Positions 45,086 through 53,667 of a DNA stretch of 64,000 bases are shown here, piece by piece. The translations under genes were made by a program, and so were the position numbers. A model generated the notes under the pieces. The model saw only the letters and a list, made by a program, of their open reading frames with translations. It was not told the origin of the DNA and searched no databases. Each line of letters starts with the position of its first letter. Positions within the stretch are counted from its first letter, which is position 1. Source of the DNA: an uncultured Paracoccaceae bacterium (GTDB taxonomy: Bacteria > Pseudomonadota > Alphaproteobacteria > Rhodobacterales > Rhodobacteraceae); NCBI GenBank assembly GCA_947500775.1, contig CANMTD010000001.1:806001-870000 (forward strand), written 5' to 3'.

Positions 45086-45540
45086 GCGGCCTGCGCGTCC
45101 GGCATGGGGTGGGGCGTGCGAAAGCTGATCGCAAGCCGGTTCCAGACATTGATGACTCCGATGGCGACGGTCAGGTTCACCACTTCCTGCGGGTCGAAAA
45201 CGGCGCTGACGCGGTCGTAAAGCGCATCACCGGGGGCGCTGTCGGCGATGCGGGTCAGGCTTTCGGTCCAGGCAAGGGCGGCTTTTTCCCGTTCGGAAAA
45301 CAACGGCGAATCCTGCCATGCCGAAACCAGATACAGCCGCTGTTCGCTGTCGCCGTCGGCGCGGGCTTCGCGGGTGTGCATGTCGATGCAGAAGGCGCAG
45401 CCGTTGATCTGCGAGGCGCGCAGTTTGATCAGGTGCAGCAGGCCGCGGTCCAGCCCGCTGTTTTCGACGGCGGTGTTCAGGGCCAGCACGGCGCTGGCGA
45501 TCTGGGGGGCGGTTTTCCAGTAATCAAGGCGGGGGGACAT
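45082..45540 (-). CDS. AhpD-like carboxymuconolactone decarboxylase family protein
   Basis: This 152-residue protein has the C-x2-C-x3-H peroxidase-type motif in [14 protein letters not shown] and the '[11 protein letters not shown]' and '[19 protein letters not shown]' helices of the AhpD/YciW group. It probably reduces peroxides, or protects against a reactive electrophile. It is immediately downstream of an Rrf2 regulator in the same direction (21-base gap), suggesting redox-controlled expression. Confidence 0.88.
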   Translation of the reverse strand: MSPRLDYWKTAPQIASAVLALNTAVENSGLDRGLLHLIKLRASQINGCAFCIDMHTREARADGDSEQRLYLVSAWQDSPLFSEREKAALAWTESLTRIADSAPGDALYDRVSAVFDPQEVVNLTVAIGVINVWNRLAISFRTPHPMPDAQAA

Positions 45541-45561
45541 GAGGGTTCTCCGGCTGGTGGG

Positions 45562-46059
45562 TCAGGATTTAAGGCGTTGATTCAGATCGATAAAGGCGCA
45601 GTTCCGCGCGATTGTACGGGGGTCGTCGCCGGTCATGTGGCTGTCGATCAGGTCGCTGAGGCGGACCTCGGACAGCGCGGCGCGATAGGCGCGTTCGGCC
45701 CGCAGCATGGCGGCGTTGATGCCGCAGGGTTTGGCAAAGGCGGTGGCGTCGGGCGGGTTGTCGCCACGGCGGCGAATCTCGGTGCAGCGAAAGGCGGGTT
45801 CGGGGCCTTCGACCGCCAGAACGATATCCAGCAGGGTGATCTGATCGGCGGGGCGCCCCAGACGGTAACCGCCCGCCGGGCCGGGGTGCGAGTGCAATAT
45901 CCCCGCCGCGACCAGCGTTTTCAGGTGTTTGACCAGATAGCTGGCCGATACCCCGTGGTGATGGGCCAGCGCGGCGGCGGGCAGGACGGCGGAACCTTGC
46001 AGACCGGCCAGCATCGCGGTGCAGTGAATTGCGGCTTCGACGCCATCGCCGAGTTTCAT
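45562..46059 (-). CDS. Rrf2-family transcriptional regulator
   Basis: This 165-residue Rrf2 protein has winged helix 'AALAHHHGVSASYLVKHLKTLVAAGILHSHPGPAGGYRLGRP'. The C-terminal half has two cysteines (AFRCTEIRR and AKPCGINAAM), not the three that usually ligate an Fe-S cluster in IscR/NsrR, so the sensor chemistry may differ. I set the start at the ATG at 46057-46059; the longer open reading upstream is a preA shadow. An AT-rich perfect dyad 25 bases upstream is a probable operator. Confidence 0.88.
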   Translation of the reverse strand: MKLGDGVEAAIHCTAMLAGLQGSAVLPAAALAHHHGVSASYLVKHLKTLVAAGILHSHPGPAGGYRLGRPADQITLLDIVLAVEGPEPAFRCTEIRRRGDNPPDATAFAKPCGINAAMLRAERAYRAALSEVRLSDLIDSHMTGDDPRTIARNCAFIDLNQRLKS

Positions 46060-46084
46060 GGGGTGCCTCCTGATTCGTAGATAT

Positions 46085-46103
46085 ATTTTATCCATGATAA
46101 AAT
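46085..46103. promoter_or_regulatory. Rrf2 operator candidate
   Basis: ATTTTATC-CAT-GATAAAAT is a perfect dyad with eight-base arms in the rrf2 leader. Size and AT-richness fit Rrf2-family operators. A related, degenerate copy lies before preT at about 48856-48879. Confidence 0.68.
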
Positions 46104-46128
46104 TTGGATACAATAAGGCCGTGCCAAT

Positions 46129-46147
46129 CCCCCGCATAAAGCGGGGG
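46129..46147 (-). terminator. Hairpin after preA
   Basis: CCCCCGC-ATAAA-GCGGGGG is a perfect seven-base-pair stem 8 bases past the preA stop, separating preT-preA from the rrf2 unit. Confidence 0.6.
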
Positions 46148-46154
46148 AGCATGG

Positions 46155-47456
46155 TTATTCGGCGGCGGTGGCCGCGGGGTTGTTGGGGTGGGTGGTCCAG
46201 TTGGCGTAGGTGTCGCTGACCACCTTGCCGGTGCGCGGATCGGTCTGGCCGGTGGCCATGGGGACCATTGTGATGCAGCCTTCGACCGGACAGACGTTGA
46301 CGCACAGGTTGCAGGCCACGCATTCTTCGTCGATCACCGAAAACACGCGGTCTTCGGACATGGCGATGGCCTGGTGGCTGGTGTCTTCGCAGGCGGCATA
46401 GCAGCGGCCGCACTGGATGCAGTCGTCCTGGTTGATCTCGGCTTTGGCGACGTAGTTCAGGTTCAGATACTGCCAGTCGGTGACATTGGGCACGGCGCGG
46501 CCTGTGACCTCGGCCACCGATGAATACCCTTTTTCGTCCATCCACTGCGAAAGGCCCGATTTCATCTCTTCCACGATCTTGAAGCCATAGGTCATGACGG
46601 CGGTGCAGACCTGCACGTTGCCCGCGCCAAGGGCCAGAAACTCGGCCGCGTCGCGCCATGTGGTCACGCCGCCGATGCCGCTGATCGGCAGGCCTGCGGT
46701 TTCGGGGTCGCGGGCGATTTCGGCGACCATGTTCAGCGCGATCGGTTTCACCGCCGGACCGCAATAGCCACCATGGCTGCCTTTGCCGTCGATCGAGGGC
46801 TCGGGCGACATGCTGTCCAGATTGACCGAGGTGATCGAGCTGATGGTGTTGATCAGGCTGACCGCATCGGCGCCGCCCGCCTTGGCCGCGCGCGCGGGAT
46901 AGCGCACGTCGGTGATGTTGGGGGTCAGTTTCACGATCACCGGCATCCGGGTGTTGGCCTTGCACCAGCGGGCGACCATTTCGATATATTCGGGCACCTG
47001 ACCCACGGCCGCGCCCATGCCGCGTTCGGACATGCCATGCGGGCAGCCGAAGTTCAGCTCGATCCCGTCGGCGCCGGTTTCCTCGACCAGCGGCAGGATG
47101 CGTTTCCAGGCCTGTTCCTCGCAGGGGACCATCAGCGATACGATCATGGCGCGGTCGGGGTAGTCGCGTTTGACCGCCTTGATTTCGCGCAGGTTCACCT
47201 CAAGCGGGCGGTCGGTGATCAGTTCGATATTGTTCAGGCCCAGCAGGCGCCGGTCCGCCCCCCAGATCGCGCCGTAACGGGGGCCGTTGACGTTGACCAC
47301 ATGCGGGTCTTCGCCAAGGGTTTTCCAGACCACGCCGCCCCAGCCTGCGTCAAAGGCGCGGCGGACGTTGTATTCCTTGTCCGTCGGCGGCGCGCTGGCC
47401 AGCCAGAACGGGTTGGGGGATTTGATACCTACGAAATTTGATGAAAGATCAGCCAT
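46155..47456 (-). CDS. preA: NAD-dependent dihydropyrimidine dehydrogenase, PreA subunit
   Basis: This 433-residue FMN-dependent subunit reduces uracil/thymine to the dihydro form, the first step of reductive pyrimidine breakdown. It has the dihydroorotate-dehydrogenase-like barrel ('NPFWLASAPPTD', 'GIELNFGCPHGMSERGMG', 'ISGIGGVTTWRDAAEFLALGA'). Two C-terminal [4Fe-4S] sites follow: CIQCGRCYAAC and CVACNLCVNVCP. It follows preT after 14 bases and must work as a PreT-PreA complex. Confidence 0.96.
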   Translation of the reverse strand: MADLSSNFVGIKSPNPFWLASAPPTDKEYNVRRAFDAGWGGVVWKTLGEDPHVVNVNGPRYGAIWGADRRLLGLNNIELITDRPLEVNLREIKAVKRDYPDRAMIVSLMVPCEEQAWKRILPLVEETGADGIELNFGCPHGMSERGMGAAVGQVPEYIEMVARWCKANTRMPVIVKLTPNITDVRYPARAAKAGGADAVSLINTISSITSVNLDSMSPEPSIDGKGSHGGYCGPAVKPIALNMVAEIARDPETAGLPISGIGGVTTWRDAAEFLALGAGNVQVCTAVMTYGFKIVEEMKSGLSQWMDEKGYSSVAEVTGRAVPNVTDWQYLNLNYVAKAEINQDDCIQCGRCYAACEDTSHQAIAMSEDRVFSVIDEECVACNLCVNVCPVEGCITMVPMATGQTDPRTGKVVSDTYANWTTHPNNPAATAAE

Positions 47457-47470
47457 TTGCGTGTCCCTTT

Positions 47471-48805
47471 CTAAGCCATCAACTGGCTGTGAATGTCTTC
47501 GGCGGCGTCGCGGCCTTCGGCGACGGCGGTGACGGTCAGGTCATCGCCGCCTGCGGCGCAGTCGCCGCCCGCCCAGACGCCGTCCAGATTGGTGCGCCCC
47601 GCGCCGGTCACGGCGATCTTGCGGCCCGACAGCGTCAGCCCGTCGGGCAGCCCGTCCAGCGTCTGGCCGATGGCTTTGAACACCTGATCGGCCTTCAGCC
47701 GGAAGGTTTCATCGCTAAGCGACAACCCGTCGTCGGTTTCATGGGTATAGGCGAATTCCACCGCCGTTACCGCGCCATCGCCGATGATCCGCACGGGGGC
47801 GGCCTCGGTGATGATGCGCACACCCTTGGAGGCGGCGTGATCCTGTTCATGTTCGGACGCGCTCATCCTGTCGCGGCCGCGGCGATAGACCATGGTGACG
47901 TGTTCGGCGCCCAGCAGTTTGGATTGCACGGCGGCATCCACGGCGGTCATGCCGCCACCGATCACCACCACGTCGCGGCCCACGGGCACGGCGGAAAATT
48001 CACCGGCCTGCCGCAGCCCCGAGATGAAATCGACCGCATCCTGCACATGGCTGATGTCTTCGCCTTCGGTGCGCAGGGCGTTCACGCCCGCCAGACCAAC
48101 GGCCAGAAACACCGCGTCATGATCGGCGCGCAACGCCTGCAGCGACAGTTCGCGGCCAATCGCGGTGCCGGTTTTCAGGGTGATACCGCCAATCGACATC
48201 AGCCAGTCGACCTCTTGCTGGGCGAAATCACCGGCGGTTTTATAGGTGGCGATCCCGTATTCGTTCAGCCCGCCGGGTTTTTCATTGGCGTCGAACAGCG
48301 TCACGTCATGGCCGTACATCGCCAGCCGGTGCGCGCAGGCCAGACCGGCAGGACCGGCCCCGACCACGGCCACGGATTTGCCGGTGGGGGCCGCGCGGGT
48401 ATAGGGGTGGATGCCTGCGGCCATCACCGTATCGGTGGCGAAGCGTTGAAGGCGGCCAATCTCGACCGGTTTGCCTTCGGCGATTTCGCGCACGCAGGCC
48501 TCTTCGCACAATTGTTCGGTGGGGCAGACGCGGGCACACATGCCGCCCAGAATATTCTGATCGAAAATGGTGTGGGCCGCAGCCTGAGGCGTGCCGGTCT
48601 GGATCTGCCGGATGAACAGCGGGATATCGATGCTGGTGGGGCAGGCGGTCATACAGGGCGCGTCATGGCAGAAATAACAGCGGTCGGCGGCCACGGCGGC
48701 CTCATGCGCATCCAGTGGCGGTTCCTTGTCGGAAAAATTGTCGTGGTAGTCCCGGGGCTTTAAACGGCCCGCCACCACGCCGGGGGTCAGATGACTGTTT
48801 GCCAC
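47471..48805 (-). CDS. preT: NAD-dependent dihydropyrimidine dehydrogenase, PreT subunit
   Basis: This 444-residue flavoprotein resembles the glutamate synthase small chain. N-terminal Fe-S cysteines are CYFCHDAPCMTACPT and CARVCPTEQLCEEAC. An FAD motif is GAGPAGLACAHRL, and a second Rossmann motif is VIGGGMTAVDAA. It draws electrons from NAD(P)H and passes them to PreA. It lies first in the operon. The upstream AT-rich region may bind the Rrf2 regulator. Confidence 0.95.
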   Translation of the reverse strand: MANSHLTPGVVAGRLKPRDYHDNFSDKEPPLDAHEAAVAADRCYFCHDAPCMTACPTSIDIPLFIRQIQTGTPQAAAHTIFDQNILGGMCARVCPTEQLCEEACVREIAEGKPVEIGRLQRFATDTVMAAGIHPYTRAAPTGKSVAVVGAGPAGLACAHRLAMYGHDVTLFDANEKPGGLNEYGIATYKTAGDFAQQEVDWLMSIGGITLKTGTAIGRELSLQALRADHDAVFLAVGLAGVNALRTEGEDISHVQDAVDFISGLRQAGEFSAVPVGRDVVVIGGGMTAVDAAVQSKLLGAEHVTMVYRRGRDRMSASEHEQDHAASKGVRIITEAAPVRIIGDGAVTAVEFAYTHETDDGLSLSDETFRLKADQVFKAIGQTLDGLPDGLTLSGRKIAVTGAGRTNLDGVWAGGDCAAGGDDLTVTAVAEGRDAAEDIHSQLMA

Positions 48806-48855
48806 GTGCGTTCTCCCTATCGTTTATTCTTTGAAATCAGCCTGCCACGGGTTTA

Positions 48856-48879
48856 AAATTTTATCAAATGGTAAATTTT
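48856..48879. promoter_or_regulatory. AT-rich dyad upstream of preT
   Basis: A stretch reading AATTTTATC-AAAT-GGTAAATTTT shares its left half with the perfect dyad before rrf2. The right half is imperfect. It could be a second Rrf2-type site governing preT-preA; the rest of the 287-base gap to accB shows no gene. Confidence 0.35.
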
Positions 48880-49092
48880 TGACGCGGCCCGATTGTGCGC
48901 CGATCGCCCGGAATTATGCCACGAAATCGCGGGATCGCCTGTAAATTCATCGCGCATTGGCAGGGAAATGACGGTTGCGGGCGACAGAAAAGGCGATCTG
49001 ATGCTTTTCACTGACTGGCCGCTGGCGTATAAGCGGCGCAATCACAAGGCGGAGGCCTGCATCAGACAGGCGCAAGACCAATCGAGGACGGC

Positions 49093-49584
49093 ATGACAAA
49101 ACATTCCCACGACGCGGATGTGGCCTTTATTCAGGCACTGGCGGAACTTCTGCGCGACAATGATCTGACCGAACTGCAGGTCAAGCGTGAATACGCCGAG
49201 GCCGACAGCCTTGATGTGCGGGTTGCGCGGGCCAATCAGGTGGTGACCACGGTTGCCGCCCCCGCAGCGGCCCCGGCGGTCGCAGCCGCAGCCCCCGTGG
49301 CAGCCGCTGCCGCGGAACCGGCCGCTGGCGGCGCGGACCCGTCGCAGCACCCCGGCGCCGTGACCTCGCCCATGGTCGGCACCGCCTATCTGCAGCCCGA
49401 ACCGGGCGCCACCCCGTTTGTCAGCGTCGGCTCGACCGTGACCGAAGGCCAGACCGTGCTGATCATCGAAGCGATGAAAACCATGAACCAGATCCCGGCC
49501 CCCAAGGCGGGCACGGTCAAACGCATCCTGATCGAGGACGGCACGCCGGTCGAATTTGGCGCCCCCTTGATGATCATCGAATAA
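49093..49584 (+). CDS. accB: Acetyl-CoA carboxylase, biotin carboxyl carrier protein
   Basis: This 163-residue BCCP has an N-terminal coiled domain, an Ala/Pro-rich linker (about 55-90) and a C-terminal biotinyl domain with the lysine in EAMKTMNQI. It carries CO2 between AccC and the carboxyltransferase in fatty acid synthesis. It is followed by accC after 10 bases, the standard pair. The unstructured linker is longer than the E. coli thumb region but normal for alphaproteobacteria. Confidence 0.96.
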   Translation: MTKHSHDADVAFIQALAELLRDNDLTELQVKREYAEADSLDVRVARANQVVTTVAAPAAAPAVAAAAPVAAAAAEPAAGGADPSQHPGAVTSPMVGTAYLQPEPGATPFVSVGSTVTEGQTVLIIEAMKTMNQIPAPKAGTVKRILIEDGTPVEFGAPLMIIE

Positions 49585-49594
49585 GGCGCCGCCG

Positions 49595-50944
49595 ATGTTC
49601 GAGAAAATCCTGATTGCCAACCGCGGGGAAATCGCGCTGCGCGTGATCCGCGCCTGCCGCGAAATGGGCATCAAATCGGTGGCCGTGCATTCGACCGCCG
49701 ACAGCGATGCGATGCATGTGCGTATGGCGGATGAGGCCGTGTGCATCGGCCCGCCGCCCAGCGGCCAAAGCTATCTGTCGATCCCGGCGATCATTTCGGC
49801 CTGCGAAATCACCGGGGCCGAGGCGATCCACCCCGGATACGGGTTCCTGTCCGAAAACGCCAATTTCGTGCAGATCGTCGAAGATCACGACATCACCTTC
49901 ATCGGCCCCACCGCCGAACATATCCGGATGATGGGCGACAAGATCACCGCCAAGGACACGATGAAGGCGCTGGGCGTGCCTTGCGTGCCCGGCTCGGACG
50001 GCGGGGTGCCCGATCTGGAAACCGCGCGCACCGTCGCGGCCGAGATCGGCTATCCGGTCATCATCAAGGCCACCGCCGGTGGCGGTGGGCGCGGCATGAA
50101 GCTGGCCAAGACAGCCGGCGATCTGGACGAGGCGTTCCAGACCGCCCGCGCCGAGGGCAAGGCCGCCTTTGGCAACGACGAAGTTTACATCGAGAAATAT
50201 CTGGGCAAGCCCCGCCACATCGAAATTCAGGTGTTCGGCGATGGCAAGGGCAATGCGGTGCATCTGGGCGAGCGCGACTGTTCGCTGCAACGGCGCCACC
50301 AGAAAGTCTTCGAAGAGGCGCCGGGCCCGGCCATCGACGCGGAGACCCGCGCGCGGATCGGCAAGGTCTGTGCCGACGCGGTGGCCAGCATCAACTATAT
50401 CGGCGCGGGCACCATCGAGTTTCTGTATGAAAACGGTGAATTCTATTTCATCGAAATGAACACCCGTCTGCAGGTCGAACACCCGGTGACCGAAGGCATC
50501 TTTGGCGTCGATCTGGTGCGCGAACAGATTCGCGTGGCCGAAGGTCTGCCGATGTCGTTCAGCCAGGATGAATTGCAGCTCAGCGGTCATTCCATCGAAG
50601 TGCGGATCAACGCCGAAAAACTGCCGAATTTTTCGCCCTGTCCGGGCCGGATTTCGGCGTTTCACGCGCCGGGCGGTTTGGGCGTGCGGATGGATTCCGC
50701 GCTGTATGACGGCTATTCGATCCCGCCCTATTACGACAGTCTGATCGGCAAGCTGATCGTGCATGGCCGCGACCGCCCCGAGGCTTTGTCGCGCCTGTCG
50801 CGTGCGCTGGGCGAGCTGATCGTCGATGGTGTCGATACCACGCTGCCGCTGTTCAGCGCGCTGCTGGCCGAGCCGGACATTCAGTCGGGCGATTATGACA
50901 TTCACTGGCTGGAACACTGGCTGGAAAGCAATCTGGCCGCGTGA
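49595..50944 (+). CDS. accC: Acetyl-CoA carboxylase, biotin carboxylase subunit
   Basis: This 449-residue ATP-grasp enzyme carboxylates biotin on AccB. Characteristic segments are '[20 protein letters not shown]', '[13 protein letters not shown]', the ATP-binding loop [15 protein letters not shown] and '[15 protein letters not shown]' with the catalytic residues. It is directly coupled to accB and followed closely by aat. Confidence 0.97.
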   Translation: MFEKILIANRGEIALRVIRACREMGIKSVAVHSTADSDAMHVRMADEAVCIGPPPSGQSYLSIPAIISACEITGAEAIHPGYGFLSENANFVQIVEDHDITFIGPTAEHIRMMGDKITAKDTMKALGVPCVPGSDGGVPDLETARTVAAEIGYPVIIKATAGGGGRGMKLAKTAGDLDEAFQTARAEGKAAFGNDEVYIEKYLGKPRHIEIQVFGDGKGNAVHLGERDCSLQRRHQKVFEEAPGPAIDAETRARIGKVCADAVASINYIGAGTIEFLYENGEFYFIEMNTRLQVEHPVTEGIFGVDLVREQIRVAEGLPMSFSQDELQLSGHSIEVRINAEKLPNFSPCPGRISAFHAPGGLGVRMDSALYDGYSIPPYYDSLIGKLIVHGRDRPEALSRLSRALGELIVDGVDTTLPLFSALLAEPDIQSGDYDIHWLEHWLESNLAA

Positions 50945-50969
50945 CACCGGCCTTTGGACCGGGGGCACG

Positions 50970-51611
50970 TTGGAGCCGGAGCTGACACCAGAACTGTTGC
51001 TGAACGCCTATGCCTCGGGCGTGTTTCCCATGGCCGAGAACCGCGATGACGACGCGGTGTTCTGGGTGGACCCCGAACGGCGCGGTGTCTTTCCGCTGGA
51101 TCAGTTCCATATCTCGCGATCGCTGGCCCGCACCATCCGGCAAGAACGGTTCGAGGTCCGGATCAACAGCGATTTCGCCGGGGTGGTCACCGGATGCGCC
51201 GCGCGGGACGAGACATGGATCAACGACACGATCTTTGATCTGTACATGCAGCTGTATCGCGCAGGTTACGCCCACAGTCTGGAAACATGGCAGGACGGCG
51301 AGCTGGTCGGTGGGGTTTACGGCGTGACACTGGGGGCCGCGTTTTTCGGCGAAAGCATGTTTTCACGGCGCCGGGATGCCTCAAAGGTGGCGCTGGCGTT
51401 TCTGATCGATCACCTGCGCACGCGCGGGTTCACCCTGTTTGACACCCAGTTCATCACCCCGCATCTGGCGTCCTTGGGCGCGATCGAAATCAGCCGGGTG
51501 GAGTACCACAAAAGGTTGGATCGGGCGTTGTCACGGATGGCGCATTTCACGGTGCCGCCGGGGGTGGCGACCGCTCAGGGCGTGCTACAGCGCAGCACCC
51601 AGACGTCATAG
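50970..51611 (+). CDS. aat: Leucyl/phenylalanyl-tRNA-protein transferase
   Basis: This 213-residue enzyme adds Leu or Phe to N-terminal Lys/Arg, marking proteins for ClpS-ClpAP degradation (N-end rule). It has 'LTPELLLNAYASGVFPMAEN', 'WVDPERRGVFPLD', 'ETWINDTIFDLYMQLYRAGYAHSLETW' and 'GESMFSRRRDASKVAL'. No ATG is available at the expected place, so a TTG at 50970 behind GGGGG is the likeliest start. Its 3' end overlaps the oppositely oriented DUF2155 gene by 37 bases. Confidence 0.93.
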   Translation: MEPELTPELLLNAYASGVFPMAENRDDDAVFWVDPERRGVFPLDQFHISRSLARTIRQERFEVRINSDFAGVVTGCAARDETWINDTIFDLYMQLYRAGYAHSLETWQDGELVGGVYGVTLGAAFFGESMFSRRRDASKVALAFLIDHLRTRGFTLFDTQFITPHLASLGAIEISRVEYHKRLDRALSRMAHFTVPPGVATAQGVLQRSTQTS

Positions 51612-51943
51612 CGCGGATGGTCCAGCGCGTTCAGCGCCGGGCTGGAGGCGACCATCCAGCCGGAAAACACCAGCTCATCGGTTTTGGTGTCGCGGATCAT
51701 CAGCAGGGCATAGGCGTCGCTGGCCGGGTTGGCGGTGGGATAGCGGCATTCCTGCAGGGTGATTTCCAACCGGCCCTGCCGCGCCGTGCGCCCGGTTTCC
51801 ATTTCGATATCCACCAGCGTCCCCGCGACCCGGTCCAGCGCGCGCAGCACCGCGCCGGGGGCGGCTTCGGCATCCGGGGATTGCTGCGCGATGGCGGGCG
51901 CGGTGGCCAGACAGATCGCCAGAAACAGGGACCGCAGTTTCAC
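51575..51943 (-). CDS. DUF2155 exported protein
   Basis: This 122-residue protein has a signal peptide (MKLRSLFLAICLATAPAIAQQ) and the DUF2155 pattern: 'VLRALDRVAGTLVDIEMETG', 'GRLEITLQECRYP', 'DELVFSGWMVASSPALNALDHPRYDVWVLRC'. The two conserved cysteines could form a disulfide. It is found in alphaproteobacteria next to mlaD and NDUFA12 genes. The function is unknown; it is probably a periplasmic envelope protein given its partner MlaD. Confidence 0.88.
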   Translation of the reverse strand: MKLRSLFLAICLATAPAIAQQSPDAEAAPGAVLRALDRVAGTLVDIEMETGRTARQGRLEITLQECRYPTANPASDAYALLMIRDTKTDELVFSGWMVASSPALNALDHPRYDVWVLRCSTP

Positions 51944-52404
51944 TCGACCGCGCCTTCGTCGCTGGAACCGGTGACGAATTTCGACAGAAGGGTGATCAGG
52001 CTGATCGCGCCCTGAGTGTCTTCGATCTCGGCGCCCGGTTCCAGATTGAAGGGCGAGCCGCCGGGTACGATTTCGATGTAATTGCCGCCCAGCAAGCCTT
52101 CGGATGAAATCAGGATCGCGCTGTCGTCGGGCAGTTCCAGATTGTTTTTCATCGTGAACCGCGCATCGGCGCGAAAGGTCGTGGGGTTCAGCTCCAGTTC
52201 GGTGATGGTGCCGACCTTGACGCCGGCCATGCGCACGTCGGTGCCGACGCTGATACCCTGCACCGAGCGAAAGCTGGCGGTCAGCTCATAGCTGTCAGAG
52301 CTGCCTTTGCCCGCCCCGACCACATCAGAGGCATAAAGCAGAAACCCCAAGGCTGCCGCCAGAACGGCGCCGCCTACCAATACTTCGGTCGTGTTCTCTG
52401 ACAT
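51940..52404 (-). CDS. mlaD: MlaD-like lipid transport substrate-binding protein
   Basis: This 154-residue protein has one N-terminal membrane anchor (VLVGGAVLAAALGFLLYAS) and an MCE domain ('YELTASFRSVQGISVGTDVRMAGVKVGTI', 'ILISSEGLLGGNYIEIVPGG'). MlaD forms the periplasmic hexamer of the MlaFEDB system that moves phospholipids across the envelope. The other mla genes are not adjacent here. It overlaps DUF2155 by four bases and is 5 bases downstream of the NDUFA12 gene. Confidence 0.9.
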   Translation of the reverse strand: MSENTTEVLVGGAVLAAALGFLLYASDVVGAGKGSSDSYELTASFRSVQGISVGTDVRMAGVKVGTITELELNPTTFRADARFTMKNNLELPDDSAILISSEGLLGGNYIEIVPGGSPFNLEPGAEIEDTQGAISLITLLSKFVTGSSDEGAVE

Positions 52405-52409
52405 TCTGG

Positions 52410-52793
52410 TTATTCCGGTTGCCACGCTTCGTAATCGCTTCGCTCGGCCGGTTGCGGGCGGCGAATCGATCCGGAGGGGGCATAGGCCATGGCGGTGCCG
52501 GTCAGGTTTTCCTGATGCGGCTTTTCCCAGGCCTTGTGTTTCAGCGGGGTTTCGCCCGGGCGGTCGTCAAAGGTGAAATGCAGCCAGCCGTGCCAGTCGG
52601 GGCTGACACGCGTCGCCTCGACCTCGCCATTATAGATGACCCAGCGGCGTTTGCCGTCGCGTGTTTCGTAAAACACGTTGCCCTGTTCGTCTTCGCCGAC
52701 CTTGACGCCTTTGCGGGCGGTGTAAAGCTGTGTGCCGATCGTCTGGCCATTCCACCATGTGACAAGACGCAGGAAACCGTTGATGATGCCCAT
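52410..52793 (-). CDS. NADH:ubiquinone oxidoreductase subunit NDUFA12
   Basis: This 127-residue accessory complex I subunit has the diagnostic '[27 protein letters not shown]', '[33 protein letters not shown]' and '[23 protein letters not shown]' pattern (FYET in this copy). It is the bacterial counterpart of mitochondrial B17.2. With the NDUFS4-type gene at 6.5 kb it shows an alphaproteobacterial complex I. It opens the three-gene minus-strand unit with mlaD and DUF2155. Confidence 0.95.
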   Translation of the reverse strand: MGIINGFLRLVTWWNGQTIGTQLYTARKGVKVGEDEQGNVFYETRDGKRRWVIYNGEVEATRVSPDWHGWLHFTFDDRPGETPLKHKAWEKPHQENLTGTAMAYAPSGSIRRPQPAERSDYEAWQPE

Positions 52794-52950
52794 GAAACCC
52801 TCCGGGGACCGTTCCCTTTCATATGGACCATGTGGCGGGCAAGGTCTAGGGGCAAGGCTGCATCAGGTGTGGGGTCTGCGCGGGGGATTGCTGTATATAT
52901 GCATCAACAAGGAACCGTTGCGCCCACCCCGTGGGGGCGGTTCGGGCGCT

Positions 52951-52970
52951 GCCTGAGCCAGGGCTCAGGC
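52951..52970. repeat. Perfect 20-base dyad in intergenic gap
   Basis: GCCTGAGCC-AG-GGCTCAGGC forms a nine-base-pair stem between the NDUFA12 gene and bluB. It lies on the bluB 3' side and could be its terminator. No T-run is present. Confidence 0.5.
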
Positions 52971-53043
52971 ATGTGGCGGTACACTGGAAGGGCAAATGGC
53001 GATCCAAGCGCTGATCCTTGCCGCGATGCGCAGGGTCCCGCGC

Positions 53044-53667
53044 CTAGCGGTTTTCCCATGTGGTGGGCGTGTTTTCCTGCCAGCCCGCCCGGTGCAGCAG
53101 GGGCGTGTCGTCGGTAAACTCGGGCAGGCCAAGGCACAGGTAGGCCGAAAACTCCCACCCCGGCGGCACGTCGAACAGCCGCGTCATCACCGCGGGGTCC
53201 AGAATCGACACCATGCCCAGCCCGATGTTCTGCGCCCGCGCGGCCAGCCACATGCCGTGGATCGCCATGGCGGTGGATTGATGCAGGGTTTGGGGCATGG
53301 TGCGGCGGCCCAGCCCGTGGCCTTCGACCGGGTTGGTGTCGGTGAAGATCGCCAGATGTTCGGGGGCGGTGTCCAGCCCGGCCAGTTTCAGCTTCAGATA
53401 GGCGTCGCGGTCGGCGTCGGCATAGGCGCTGGCGGCGGCATCGTTGCAGCGTTGGAATTCCGCGCGGACCTGCGCGCGCAGCCCGGCATCGCGCACCCGG
53501 ATCACCCGCCATGGCCGGGCGTTGCCGACCGAAGGGGCCAGATCCATCGCGTGGCGCAGCGGCAAAAGCTGATCATCGTGCAGCGGATCGGGCCGGAAAT
53601 GCCGCATATCCCGGCGCCAGCGCAGGATGTCGAACAATGTGTCGGCATGGGCGTCGGTGAATTTCAT
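53044..53667 (-). CDS. bluB: 5,6-dimethylbenzimidazole synthase
   Basis: BluB, 207 residues, is a flavin-destructase of the nitroreductase fold that converts FMNH2 and oxygen to dimethylbenzimidazole, the lower ligand of B12. It has 'LRWRRDMRHFRPDPLHDDQLLPL', 'APSVGNARPWRVIRV' and 'MAIHGMWLAARAQNIGLGMVSILDP'. The start at 53665-53667 overlaps the cobC stop. It is the last gene of the blu-type operon. Confidence 0.95.
   Translation of the reverse strand: MKFTDAHADTLFDILRWRRDMRHFRPDPLHDDQLLPLRHAMDLAPSVGNARPWRVIRVRDAGLRAQVRAEFQRCNDAAASAYADADRDAYLKLKLAGLDTAPEHLAIFTDTNPVEGHGLGRRTMPQTLHQSTAMAIHGMWLAARAQNIGLGMVSILDPAVMTRLFDVPPGWEFSAYLCLGLPEFTDDTPLLHRAGWQENTPTTWENR

Noticed and set aside
45562-46965. 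467-codon minus-strand frame as a single protein
   Set aside because: Only the last 165 codons (Rrf2 protein) are meaningful; the upstream part is an out-of-frame copy of preA.
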